Below, one piece after another: positions 22,341 through 34,334 of a stretch of DNA of 64,000 nucleotides (the first letter of the stretch is position 1; the number at the start of each line of letters is the position of its first letter). This DNA is from Cervus elaphus (taxonomy: Eukaryota > Chordata > Mammalia > Artiodactyla > Cervidae): assembly GCF_910594005.1 (NCBI RefSeq), contig NC_057823.1, forward strand, positions 60,200,015 to 60,264,014, written 5' to 3'. Under the pieces are notes generated by a model. The model searched no databases, was not told the origin of the DNA, and saw only the letters and a program-made list of their open reading frames with translations. The position numbers and the translations under genes are program-made.

Positions 22341-24924
22341 TAATAATGCAACATAGTAACAAGGAGCCATCTATTAATAGAAAGTGAAGTTTAGAATAAA
22401 TACAAAACCTCAAATTTTTCTCTCTTAAATTACCACCTTCATTTCTACCAAATATAGCCAACTTAAGACTCATTTGTTTGCAAAATAATTCTAGCTTTTA
22501 ATAAACTTGGCCTGATGATATATGTAAGTGTAAGTGATCATATAGCCTCTTTTATTTATTTTTGTTTGTGTTTTGCTTTTTGTTTGTTTTGTTTTTGACA
22601 GTCTTAACCACTGGACTCTGAGGGAAGTCTCGATATAGGCTCTTTTAAGTTGACTTTGCTGGAACTTTTCATAAGATATTTCAGACTGAACTTTTAAAAG
22701 ATCTCTCAAGGCATGGAGAAGCATATCAAGGACTTGTCATCAGATTTCACCTACAATATCCACAGATTTGTAATCAGTTCCTCTCTTCTTGGGGTTCTCA
22801 AAATATTTTGAGGTTTGTGTACTTGCCAGAAAGTGATCTTCATTATTTACTTCAATCATTACATAATTTATTACTCAGGTTCTGGGAACCCTGTAAGCAA
22901 GGTACCAGGTTGTTTTTCCAAGGGTCTTTATGGCTTCATAAAGTTTAGGCGGTAGAGTCCAACTGCAATGCAGGAGACCTGGGTTCGAGCCCTGGGTAGG
23001 GAAGATCCCCTGGAGAAGGGAATGGTAACCCATTCCAGTATTCTTGCCTGGAGAATCTCATGGTCAGAGGAGTCTGGTGGGTCACAAAGAGTCAGACACG
23101 ACTGAGCAACTAACACACATGAAGTTCACCTTGGTTCTTTAAAGCTTTCTGGTCTTATCTGATTCTATGTGCATTCTCAAAAACGACATTCCAGTCAAAG
23201 TCATGGTAATATGACCAGAATTTCTAATTATACCCTATTACAAGAAAAACAGATTCTCATTAAATTTATACAAATAATTATATTGTCATGAAAATAAGAA
23301 TCTCACTAAGAATTTCTAGATTGTGGAGGAATCAGAGAGAAAAGATAAATGTTTTAGTTCTGCTCACAGAGGTATAATTTATCAAATTGCTGTAAACCAT
23401 AATTAGCTTAAGGAGAAAGGTTTCCTTGTATCTGGAAAACAAAGATTAAAGCCAGTAATATTTCAGGAAAAAAGTCATAAAAATTATCATTTAGCCCTAT
23501 GTAACTAATTTTTGTTGATGTTGATCTTCTGTTAACAGTTTTATGAAGTCATCAGGTTTTCTATTGGAATTATTTAATTTATTACTCAGTTTATTGGTAT
23601 GATCTGAAAGTTATCAGAAACCTGTGCTTGTCAAAAAGTCCTTTCTATGGTTCTTCTTGAAGATGAGGGTTTTTTGTAAAAGTATCATAGTAAAAGAATA
23701 ACTGTCTACAATTAATAAGAGACTCAAAAAGTCACAGTTAAAGGCCTGATTACAATGTAATTGTCAAAGACTTTTGGTTATTTTGGTAACATACATTATT
23801 GAAATATTAACTAGAATTATGACTGACAACATTATACCAGTATATATTCAGTTATTAGAAATTCCATATAATTTTTAGAACATTTATATTAATGGAATTT
23901 ACTCATACAATATAACCTAAAATGGTTTATCATGACTCATTTGACAATGTTTCCCATGTAATTTAACATACTAAATAAGCCTAATTAGGTTAATATCTGT
24001 CTGGGATGTTCCAGGGCCTTCTGAAGCATGCCAAAGTTAGCTACAGGTCAAAAAGAACTTCATTTATTTGATTTAAGGATAGTTATCAGATATCAAAAGT
24101 TATAAAACACTTGGTCAAACAAGATCATAGGTCACTGTGAAACAATACATATTCATTTAGCCTAGTGACAATAAAAGATTTCAAAGGCACATACAGAGAG
24201 TTGCAAAAGATTACCTAAAAGATAAAGAGATTTTATAATCTGTTCTCAAAAGCAGATCACTAAGACACCATTGTAAATCAACTATACTTCGATAAAAAGT
24301 AAAAAAACAAAAAAACCAATAGTCCAAGAATACTTTGTCCTCTTAACAGAGAAAAAACCAAATTATAATTTTGTAACTACCTTACCCTTAATATTAAAAT
24401 TCATTCCCAGCTATACTAGTTCTGATCACATGTAAAACTCCATTCTCAGGGTTTCTTTTCCACAAAACTTCTACAGATTCTCTCTTTACCTTCAGAGTCC
24501 ATCCTTTTCTCTTTTTTCACCTCTTTTTAGTATAAAATTATTCTTTTCCCTTAACAAATGCACTTCTACCCCTTATACCTTCTTTCTTTTGCATACAATG
24601 AAGTTTTCCCTATTTTTAGTAGTTTTAATTTCATATTTTAATTAGAATTCTTAACCTTTAAAAATCATAACTTCTAGTAAAAACCAAGAAGTAAATTATA
24701 AACTATCCTTTACATTAGCATTTTGTAGAATGACAGTCTTATAAATACTATTTAGAATTTCTAGAAACATGTGCTTTTTTATAGAAAGTGTCTCATTGTG
24801 GCACCAAACATTTATTATTAATAGCCTTAAAATTTTTTAGTTTTCCTGTCAAAAGAAGCCTATTTTCAGTAATGTTTCAGTATCTTATTTTGTTTGGTAA
24901 TGACCTAGATGTTCAGTAAACTTC
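22341..24924. other. A+T-rich stretch, mostly unassigned, with two SINE pieces
   Basis: Could include diverged retroviral sequence, but no motif supports it. A partial reverse CHR SINE (22546-22636, ...TTAACCACTGGACTCTGAGG) and the Bov-tA at 22944-23122 lie inside. No gene seen. Confidence 0.35.
22944..23122 (+). mobile_element. Bov-tA SINE
   Basis: ACTGCAATGCAGGAGACCTG, GGTTCGAGCCCTGGG and GAGTCAGACACGACTGAGCA, plus strand. Confidence 0.9.
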
Positions 24925-25510
24925 CATCATTTCTGTCTATGTTGTCACAAATGGGAGAATTCCCTTCTTTCTCATGGCTGAATAGTATCTATCCATTATT
25001 TATCCATGGATAATATCCATTCATTTATTATTGATGGATACTTAGGCTGTTTCCACGTCTTGGCTATTGTGAATGACATGGTATTGAACTTGGGGATATA
25101 GACATCTCCTCAAGATTCAAATTTTCATTTCCTTTGGATATATATCCAGAAGTGGTATTGCTAGATCATATGGTGGTTCTATTTTTAAACTTTTGAAAAA
25201 TCTCCATACTGTTCTCCATAGTGGCTGCACCAATTTACATTATACACCACCACCTGGTCACCAGACTTCTCTTATTTCCCCATCCTTACCAACACTTGTT
25301 ATCCCTTGTCCTTTTGATCACAACCATCCTAACAGGTATGAGGTCATATCTCATTGTGATTTTGTTTGCATTTCCCTGATGATTATTAATGTTGTGTAAC
25401 TTTTCATGCAACTGTTGGTCATCTGGATGTCTTCTTTGGAAAAATGTCTACTCGATCCTTTGCCCAATTTTTAGTTGCGTTGTTAGCTTTTTGCTGTTGA
25501 GTTGAAAAAA
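24925..25510 (-). mobile_element. L1 ORF2 3' end (minus strand)
   Basis: Reverse-strand L1 text: TTGGCTATTGTGAATGACAT, CCATACTGTTCTCCATAGTG, ATTTGCATTTCCCTGATGAT and TTTGCCCAATTTTTAGTTG. Confidence 0.88.
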
Positions 25511-25687
25511 AGCTAAGGAGAAATTTTGACCTGGAAAAAACACTTAATGTTAGCATAAATGTCAAAAGGTCAAGGACTGCATCATTTTCCTTCCTGTTTA
25601 AGTCCCCTAGTGCCAAGTGCAGCTTCTGATGGACTAATAAGTAAAATTTCTTTTCTGAATTAATTGAATAATAAGTAATAACTTAAA

Positions 25688-25820
25688 ACATGATGGTGGT
25701 TTAGTTGCTAAGTCATGTCTGACTCTTGTGACCCCAAGACTATAGCCCACCAGGCTCCTCTGTTCATGCAATTTCCCAGGCAAGAATACTGAAGTGGGTT
25801 GCCAATTTTCTTCTCTAGGA
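25688..25820 (-). mobile_element. Bov-A/Bov-tA body fragment
   Basis: GTTGCTAAGTCATGTCTGAC to GAAGTGGGTTGCCAATTTTC; the tRNA-like head is absent. Confidence 0.85.
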
Positions 25821-26104
25821 ATTTAAAATATATGATATGAAGGAAAGATATGAAGGGATATAAGATATATCTGAAGTGTTGAGTAAAATGGGAAACGATG
25901 TTCCTTTATGGCACCCAAAGGTAGAAATAGAAGCAATAAATAAAAGAACACAGATTATTAGGCAAATATTTTAAATTTCTTGCCATTAGTTAGTATTGCC
26001 CAAACATATAATGAATTGCCTGAGATATTTGAGAGGGGATGGGTGGCCACAGGACAGAAATAATTTTACAGAGTAATGGGACATCAGATTAAATCATAAG
26101 CTTC

Positions 26105-26325
26105 TTTAACCACTGTTTTTGTTTGTTTATTTTGTTTTGGCTGCATAGAATCTTCATTGCAGTGTATGGGCTCTTCATTGAGGTGCACAGGCTTTCTCTA
26201 ACTGTACCATGTGAGCTTAGTTGCCCTGCATCTTGTGGGATTTTAGTTCCCAACCAGGAATTGAACCCATGTCCTCTGAATTGGAAGACAGATTCTTAAC
26301 CACTGCACCACCAGGGATGTTCTAG
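26105..26325 (-). mobile_element. CHR-type SINE
   Basis: TTGTGGGATTTTAGTTCCCA, GAATTGAACCCATGTCCTCT and CCACTGCACCACCAGGGATG, reverse strand. Confidence 0.88.
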
Positions 26326-26414
26326 GGCTTAAGACTCTTTCCAACAGAATATCTCCCTTGTGAACTGTGGAAACATGCAGAGGAAAGGATGTACCTAGAA
26401 ATGTAAAAATAAAT

Positions 26415-26600
26415 CTTTTTTTGCATTAAATATTATTTTATATTGGAGTGTAATCGACATAAAGTGTTGTGTTAGTTTCAGGTGTCCAGCAAGTGACTTA
26501 TTTATACACATCTCTACTCTTTTTCGGATTCTTTTCCCTAATAGGTTATTACAGAGTATTGAGTAGAGTTCCCTGTGCTATACAGTAAATCCTTATTGAA
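26415..26600 (-). mobile_element. L1 3' UTR fragment
   Basis: ATTTTATATTGGAGTGTAAT, GTTTCAGGTGTCCAGCAAGT and TTCCCTGTGCTATACAGTAA. Confidence 0.8.
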
Positions 26601-27200
26601 GCGTAAGACTTGAAAGGTTTTGGAGTTACTTTATATGTGTTTAACCTTGGTTCTTAATTAGCTTCTCCCCTAAATTTGGGCTTTATCAGAGTTGAGGCTT
26701 TATCAAACTCCTTTGATATTTTAAAACACACTAAGGCTTGTTTAACAGACATTTAACAGACAAGAAATCTAAGGTTACATGGGTTAAGAATCCTGCTTGC
26801 CATGCTTGAGGCCAGACTGTCAGGAGTGGCAGCTAAAAGCAGATCCTAGTGAATCCACATCATGTTTTTACACACACTAGAAACCATCTTCTACACCTAC
26901 ATACTCCATTAAAGAAGCTGGTGCAGAAGAAATATTTCTGTGTGTCTCTGGAAAGTAGGTTATGCCTTAAACATGTGAGCAAGTCATCCCTTTTTTGTAT
27001 TAGAAGGGATTAAAGAGGAAATTGCTAAAGAACAGTATGTTGAGTTTCAGGTTGCAATTTGAGTGCTCAGGAAGTTGTGAAACACTACATTGCCTATTCA
27101 ATTCAGACAGAGACTGTGGCAATTAAGAATCTTAAAATCCTGTAAGTCATCTGGTAAACTGTACATTAAGACTTTTAACAAATACTGGCTGCTAATACAG
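26601..27200. other. Intergenic, nothing recognised
   Basis: No exon or RNA gene supported. Confidence 0.35.
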
Positions 27201-27419
27201 TGTGTGTACTCAGTCACTCTGTTGTTTCTGACTCTTTGCAACCCCATGGACTGTAGCCCGCCAGGCTCCTCTGTCCATGGAATCTTCCAGGCAAGAATAC
27301 TGGAATGGGTTACCATTTCCTACTCCAGGGGACCTTTCTAACCCAAGGATTGAACCCAGTTCTCCTATGTCTCCTGCATTGCGGGTGGGTTCTTTACCAC
27401 TGCACCTCTTGGAAAGCCC
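27201..27419 (-). mobile_element. Bov-tA SINE
   Basis: TCAGTCACTCTGTTGTTTCT to TTTACCACTGCACCTCTTGG, reverse strand. Confidence 0.93.
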
Positions 27420-27574
27420 TAATACATTGTTTAGCAAAGTACATTTTTTGCTCTAAAGTTCACAGGAAAGATCCAATGTTTAAAAACATTGAAAAAATAG
27501 GTTTTAATTTTAAACTGTGAAACATGCTCATGATAAACTTTGGTAAAAGAAAAGCATATACCCTGAAAAACCAT

Positions 27575-28155
27575 AATTTAAAAAGGCACATGTACCCCAT
27601 GTTCATTGCAGCACTATTTACAATAACCAGGACGTGGAAGCAACCTAAATGTCCATCGACAGATGAGTGGATAAAGAGGATGTGATACCTATACACAATG
27701 GAATATTACTCAGCCAAAAAAGGAACGAAACTTGGTCATTTGTAGAGATGTGGATGGACCTGGAGTCTGTCATACGTACTAAAGTAAGTCAGAAAGAGAA
27801 GAATAAATATTACATATTAATACATATATGTGGAATATAGAAAAATGGTAAAGCTGAACCTATTTGCAGGGCAGGAATAGAGATGCAGATGTAGAAAATG
27901 GACATGTGGACATGGGGGAATGGGGAAGGTGGGATGAATTGGGAGATTAGGATTGACATATATACTGCCATGTGTAAAATAGGTAGCAAGTAGGAAGTTA
28001 CTGTAAAACCCAGGGAGCTCAGTGCAGTGATCTGTGATGACCTAGAGGGATGGGATGGGAGGGGTCCAAAAGGGAGGAGATGTATGTATACATGTGACAG
28101 ATTTACTTCTCTGTATGGCAGAAACTAACACAACATTGTAAATCAATTACACTCC
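27575..28155 (+). mobile_element. L1 ORF2 end and 3' UTR
   Basis: Plus-strand L1: TTCATTGCAGCACTATTTAC, ATGGAATATTACTCAGCCAA, then the terminal TAACACAACATTGTAAATCA typical of ruminant L1. Confidence 0.9.
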
Positions 28156-29190
28156 AATCAAATACATAGAAGGAGTGAAAAGAGTAAGAAATAGAGTGAA
28201 CAGTGTACAATATATGTACTCAGTTGTTAATGAAAATAACCAATAAGCAATAAGAATAAAAAAGGAAAAAAGCAGTATAAAAGGAAATCTTGCTGTTAGA
28301 AAAGATCTCCTTCTTAAGCCCTCATGGGTCATATAGCTTCTATGTATTTGTTCTGACACAGGCTTTTGGAGACATATGGTCCAATTCCCCTCTCTTTTCT
28401 CTGTGATAGCCCATCATGTAACTAGGTTGTCATACCCAGTTATGCTTTCCTACTCTCCTGCCAGGCTGGATCTTCTTCCTAGTCTAAGTGTGGTAATAAA
28501 GAAAATGTATTGAGTTGAGCATTTGGCTTTAAAGGAACAGGAACCCACTCAAGAGAAAAGGTCATTCATTAGAAGAGATTGAAATTGATGCTAGAAAGCT
28601 ATCAGAAGCTGCAATTGCTTTAGGGGTCAGATTCTCTTTCCCCTCTTGTGGGTCACAGGTTGCCATCATTTAAGGCAACTCTGCATCTTCTCTGCTCTAT
28701 TCTTCTCTCTCGATAGCAGCTTCTCTATCTTTTACTTTCTCTAAGTTTCTGCTTCCTTATAATTTCACCTTGCCATGACCCCTCTTGACTCAAAGCAGTC
28801 TTTAGGCTTCAGCGTCTACCACCTCCTACTTCGTTTTCTTGCATTAACACTTTTTGTTTCTAAAATGCAAATTCTGACCTAGCCCAGTGTGTGTGTGTGT
28901 GTGTGTGTGTGTACATACCAGGTCATACCATAGTTCACAATCTTCAATCCAGCTTGTAGCTTGTCTCCTCTGGAGCTAGATGCTTAGTCCCTGGATAAAT
29001 CCATTAGAGCCTCTGAATTTGGGTCTGGTGGTAAACTTCATGGCTATCTAGTAAACAGGGGCTATGGGAGAGGCAGCTTCCTTCTGTCAGCAAGGAAGGC
29101 ATCCTGAGGGTCAGCCTATCCAGCGGAATCATAACCCTTACATTGCCTTAAAGATATTTAAGTACAAAGTGTTCTCATGTAATCCACATT
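28156..29190. other. Intergenic with a (GT)13 microsatellite
   Basis: Only the dinucleotide run at 28887-28912 is notable. No gene seen. Confidence 0.4.
28887..28912 (+). repeat. (GT)13 microsatellite
   Basis: Thirteen uninterrupted GT units. Confidence 0.98.
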
Positions 29191-29351
29191 ATTCATGTAA
29201 TACTCACCAACACAGCAAGGCTCTACTTTTCCAATTTTAGAGAATAAAAAGCAGCTAAATGAAGTATCAGGCCCCAAGCCATCATTATTAACAAGAGTTG
29301 TCTAGCATTATGGTCTATTTGATCTTAAGACAAGTGTTCTTTCTTCTATAT

Positions 29352-29585
29352 CAGAGGTTCTCAAACTTTAACATACATCAGAATTTTGACATACATCAGA
29401 CTTTGTCTCAAAGTCTGACATACATCAGAATTCCTTGGAGGGCTTGTTAAACCTCACCTTGTTGGACTACAGCCCCAGAGTTTCTAATGCAGTGGGTTTA
29501 AGAGCGAGTCAGAGAATTGGTTGACAAGTTTCTAGGAGAGGTTCTTGATAGTAATCTGATATTATACTTTCAGAATCACTGTTGT
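29352..29585 (+). mobile_element. MER5A-like hAT DNA transposon relic with local triplication
   Basis: GGTTCTCAAACTTTAACATA and CTTGGAGGGCTTGTTAAACC match the start of MER5A. ACATACATCAGA occurs three times (29371, 29389, 29418), where the family normally has one copy. Confidence 0.7.
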
Positions 29586-29589
29586 ATAC

Positions 29590-30284
29590 AAGTGACCATT
29601 TGAATCTCCCATTGATAAGCAGTTATATCAATAAGATGCAATTATTATTATTATTTTTTTCTGAATAAGCTGGGACCAGGTGACAGGAGAATGTAATTGT
29701 ACTTACCTTCATAGTTATCTGGGACCTCATAATGTTTTGATTTTCCTGGAAGAGGTTGGGAATAAATCCAGTCATTTGCAAGGCTGGATCAGGACCGTGG
29801 GTACCTCCTTGAATATCATTTTTATTTGACAGATCTGATCAAACGCCTACAGCTGTGTAGGTCACTCACATTTGAGGATGGTCATAGACCACCAGAAAAA
29901 TAACCACACGATGAGCCCTGAGTTTGGCTCAGTGGGTAGCAGGAGAAGATTTAGAGTAAGATGCAGATGATCTGGATTCTAATCCTAATTAACAGCTCAT
30001 GGTATGACATTGGGACCATTTCAAATAAACTCAAACCTGTTAATTTTTCTGTGTAATAGAGATATTAATACTTGCCAAATTCCTATATTTTGTGGATATT
30101 ACATGAAATTATGCTTCAAATATATATGCTTTATAGTTTACAAAAAGTACTTTGTAAACTATAAAACCTAATCCATGATACTGATTATGATGATGGTGAT
30201 GATAGTGTTGGCCTTTGAGAGCATCTACTCTGTCCTGTTAATAGAGGTGTTGAATACAAGTTAGAGATAAAAAGGAAGTTCAGA
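29590..30284. other. Intergenic, nothing recognised
   Basis: No exon or RNA gene supported; short ATT microsatellite near 29642. Confidence 0.35.
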
Positions 30285-31500
30285 CTTCACACCTATTGGA
30301 AGGGCTATTTAAAAAAAAAAAGGAAGAATATAACAAGTATTGGCCAGGATGTGGAAGGATTGGTACACTTGCTCATTACTGATGGAAGTGTAAAATGGTG
30401 CAGGCTCTGTGGAAGACAGTGTGAAGTATCTTCAAAATAATTAAGCCTAGAATTACTGTATGATATAGCAACTCTATTTCTGGGTAATACTCAGAAAGAA
30501 GGCACAGGAAGCTCAGCTCGGTGCTCTGTGGTAACCTAGATGGGTGGGATGAGGGGTAGGAAAGAGGCTCAAGAGGAAGGGGACATACGTATTGTTGTTC
30601 AGTCGCTCAGTTGTATCCGACTCTTTGAGACCCCATGGACTGCAGCACAGCAGGCTTCCTTGTCTTTCACTATCTCCCAGAGTTTGCTCAAACTCATGTC
30701 CATTGAGTCCATGATGCTATTCAACCATTTCATCCTCTGGTGCCCTCTTTTCCTCCTGCCCTCAATCTTTCCCAGCAGCAAAGTCTTTTCCAATGAGTTG
30801 GCTCTTTGCATCAGGCGGCCAAAGTATTAGAGTTCAGCTTCAGCATCAGTCTTTCTGGTGAATATTCAGGATTGATTTCCTTTAGGATTGACTGGTTTGA
30901 TCTCCTTGCTATCCAAGGGACTCTCAAGTCTTCTCCAGCACCACAGTTCAAAAGCATCAATTCTTTGGCCCTCAGACTTCTTTATGGTCCAACTTTCACA
31001 TCCGTACATGACTACTGGAAAAGCCATATCTTGGACTATATGGACTTTGGTCAGCAAAGTAATGTCTCCGCTTTTTTAATATGCTCTTTAGGTTTGTCAT
31101 AGCTTTTCTTCCAAGGAGCAAGCATCTTTTAATTTTATGGCTGTGGTCACTGTCTGCCATGATTTCAGAGCCCAAGAAAATAGAGTGTGTCACTGTTTCC
31201 ATTGTTGTCCCATATATTTGCCACGAAGTGATGGGACTGGATGCCATGATCTTAGTGTTTTGAATGTTGAGTTTTAAGCCAGCTTTTTCGCTCTGCTCTT
31301 TCACCTTCATCAAGAGGCTCTTTAGTTACTCTTCCCTTTCTGCCATAAGGGTGGTGTCATCTGCATATCTGATGTTGTTAATATTTCTCCTGGCTATCTT
31401 GATTCCAGCTTGATTTATGTATACATACGGCTGCTTCATTTCATTGTACAGCAGAAAGTAACACAACATTGTAAAGCAATTATACTCCAATAAAAGAAAA
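30285..31500 (+). mobile_element. L1 3' end split by a BovB
   Basis: Plus-strand L1 (ATTGGCCAGGATGTGGAAGG; GGTGGGATGAGGGGTAGGAA) to 30591, resuming at about 31412 with ATTTATGTATACATACGGCT and ending ACACAACATTGTAAAGCAAT plus an A-rich tail. Confidence 0.88.
30592..31411 (-). mobile_element. BovB LINE nested in L1
   Basis: Reverse-strand BovB from the 3' tail TTGTTGTTCAGTCGCTCAGT to the segment before YADD (31340-31411: GGTGGTGTCATCTGCATATC). The coding frame is broken. Confidence 0.93.
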
Positions 31501-31690
31501 AGAACTGAAAGTGAGGGCTCAGATGTTCATACACCTAATACATATTTGTATTGTGAACCATAACAGCATTATTTACAGTAGCAAAAAGATGAAAAGAACC
31601 TAAGTGTCCATTGAAAAGTGAATGAATAAGCAGAAGGTAGTACATACATTCAACAGAATATTATTTGGCATTAAAGAGGAAGGAAATTCT

Positions 31691-31884
31691 AATAATTCTA
31701 ATGTATTAGAATTCATAGATAAGTCTGAGGCTAGTCCAGAGAGGTTTCTGGGAGAAGCCAGCTATTGAAATCTAATGAATGGAACTGAGAATTTCTTGTT
31801 ACAATACTGTTTGTTTATTTGCTTGGTCATATCCTTGTATCTAAGAGGACATCAAAATAAACAATAAAAGCAAAAAAAAAAAAA
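31691..31884 (+). pseudogene. A-tailed insertion resembling an mRNA 3' end retrocopy
   Basis: About 180 bp of non-L1 sequence ends with two AATAAA signals (31856-31861, 31863-31868) and an A13 tail (31872-31884), inside an otherwise colinear L1. The parent transcript is not recognised, and no coding sequence is evident. A target-site duplication is not clear, and a 9-bp inverted repeat (31694-31713) sits at the left junction. Confidence 0.5.
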
Positions 31885-31988
31885 CATGAATGAACCTTGA
31901 AGGCATTATGCTGTGAAATAAACCAGTCACAAAAGGATATGTACTGTATGATTCCATTTACATGAACCTAGAGTAATCAGATACACAG

Positions 31989-32781
31989 ATACTCAGATAC
32001 ACAGATGACACCACTCTTATGGCAGAAAGCAAAGAAGAACTAAAGAGCCTCTTGATGAAAGTGAAAGAGGAGAGTGAAAAATTTGGCTTAAAACTCAACA
32101 TTCAGAAAACTAAGATCATGGCATCTGGTCCCATCACTTCATGACAAATAGATGGGGAAACAATGGCAAAAATGAGAAACTTTATTTTGGGGGGCTCCAA
32201 AATTGCTGCAGATGATGACTGCAGCCATGAAATTAAAAGACACTTGCTCCTTGGAAGAAAAGCCATGACCAACCTAGACAGCATATTAAGAAGCAGAGAC
32301 ATTACTTTGTCAACAAAGATCCATCTAGTCAAAGCTATGGTTTTTCCAGCAGTCATGTATGGATGTGAGAGTTGGACTATAAAGAAAGGTGAGCACCGAA
32401 CAATTGATGCTTTTGAACTGTGGTGCTAGAGAAGACTCTTGAGAGTCCCTTGGACTGCAAGGAGATCCAACCAGTCCATCCTAAAGGAAATCAGTCCTGA
32501 ATATTCATTGGAAGGACTGAAGGTGAAGCTGAAACTCCAATACTTTGGCCACCTGATGCAAAGAAATGACTCAATGAAAAAGACCCTGATGCTGGGAAAG
32601 ATTGAGGGCAGGAGGAGAAGGGGAGGAAAGAGGATGAGATGGCTGGATGGCATCACCGACTCGATGGACATGAGTTTGAGTAAGCTCCAGGAGTTGGTGA
32701 CGGACAGGGAAGCCTGGCGTGCTGCAGTCCATGGGGTTGCAAAGAGTCGGACACAACTGAGCCACTAAAGTGAACTGAACT
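31989..32781 (+). mobile_element. BovB LINE nested in L1
   Basis: Plus-strand BovB from just before the YADD region (CAGATGACACCACTCTTATG) to the tail ACAACTGAGCCACTAAAGTG. Two frames cover most of it (32163-32429 and 32439-32768) separated by a stop and frame change. Confidence 0.94.
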
Positions 32782-32970
32782 TAGTCAAATTTGTAGAGAC
32801 AGAAAGTAGCATAGTGGTTGCGAGGGACTTGGTGTGGGGAGAAGCAATTGGGGAATTACTGTGTGGGAACAAGTTTCAGTTTGGGAAGATTAAAAAGTTC
32901 TGGAATAGATGGTGATGATAGTTACCCAGCAGTGTATGTGTACTTAATGCCACTGAACTATATATAATGA

Positions 32971-34334
32971 TATATATATAAATTTTATGCTATGTATATG
33001 ATAATGATAAATTATCATTTATGATAAAATGATAAATTTTATGCTATGTATATATTGCCACAAGGAAATTCGAGCAGTTGGTCAATTCCGAGCAACTGTG
33101 AGGGTTTAGGGAGTAGCCTGGCTGCTCTTGTTGAATTAGGAAAAATTTATTCTAGAAATCCTATAGGCATGTCAGCCTTGATATCTATGGCTTATGAAAT
33201 AGCAGGTCTCACTGGGGAAGATTTGAGCAGGGCAGCTGATCCTGGAGGAAGTAACTAGAAGAAAAGCTGATAGGAACGTAGAAATTAGCAGTTACCTGTC
33301 ACAAGGCTTCGGTGGCTGTTGGCTCTCTGCCTTTTCAGACACCACTCACTCTTTTGAGAGACATTCAATCTTTTTTTTCCCAAAGGAACAGCTCAGAAGG
33401 AGTGCTGGGTCAGGGGAGGCAGGTACCACTGTAGATATATGAAATATTAGAGCTGGAAGGAGACTTCGGATCATCAAACACAGAACCCCTCATTTAAAAC
33501 CCTCTGCTCAGAAAGAATGCCTTGGCAAAGTTTACCCAGCCACTGTGAAGCAGAGCAGGGATTAGAATCCACATGCCCTGTTTCCTGGGTTCTTTCTACA
33601 TCAGACTGCCTCATGAGTGCACAATACCTAAATCATCCAATTCCTGACTCAGAGGAATACTAAGATAGAAGTCATGAACATTTTTCCTATTGTGCTGTCT
33701 ATTCTTATGCTTTCTCTAACCACCAGCACAAATTCACCCCACCCCACTGCAGGTCACATTGTTGCTAGAGTCAATTTTCTACAAACATGGCTTTCATCAT
33801 ACCGTTTACATCTAAATCCTTGCCCCTTATCGCCTCTAGGAAAACTATGTGAACTTCCTATTAAGACATTCAAAATTCAAAATCTAGCCCTTAATAATGA
33901 AACATCAATGTATTCTCACATTGGAAATACATACAACTGAAAAAAGGATGATGGAGAAACGCTGCATATTTAGGAAAAAGCTCTAGGTTATATTGCTAAA
34001 GTAGAGGAAAAAAGAGATGCCTATCATCATTTGGGTGTGAAATAAAGGTAATAAAATTGTTTATTTATATTCCTCATAATTACATAAATAAATGCTCAAA
34101 GGATAAATAAGACATATTTTCATATCATCCAAACCATGTATACCTGATGATTTTTTGAAAATAAAATCTGATCCTTGACTATCTCTTTTTCTCTCTTCTT
34201 CTCTACCAAAATCTTGAACTCCTATAATTTTAGAATTTTTAGTGTTTGTAATAATCTCAAATCTCTCATAAAGTCTCTCATAAAGAGTCCATTCCAATGC
34301 TTATCTTCTTCCCATTTTTTAAACTTACTAAGTT
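32971..34334. other. Intergenic, possible LINE2-like relic
   Basis: A+T-rich (ATGATAAATT)-type low complexity at 32980-33055. 33680-33900 has LINE2-like C-rich text. The 88-codon frame there has no recognisable domain. Confidence 0.35.

Larger units (their letters stand above)
31505..32970 (+). mobile_element. Old L1 with two insertions
   Basis: L1M-like plus-strand text appears in three pieces: 31505-31690 (ACAGAATATTATTTGGCATT), 31885-31988 (ATGAATGAACCTTGAAGGCA) and 32782-32970 (TAGAGACAGAAAGTAGCATA; TTAATGCCACTGAACTATA). The gaps are an A-tailed insertion and a BovB. Confidence 0.8.
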
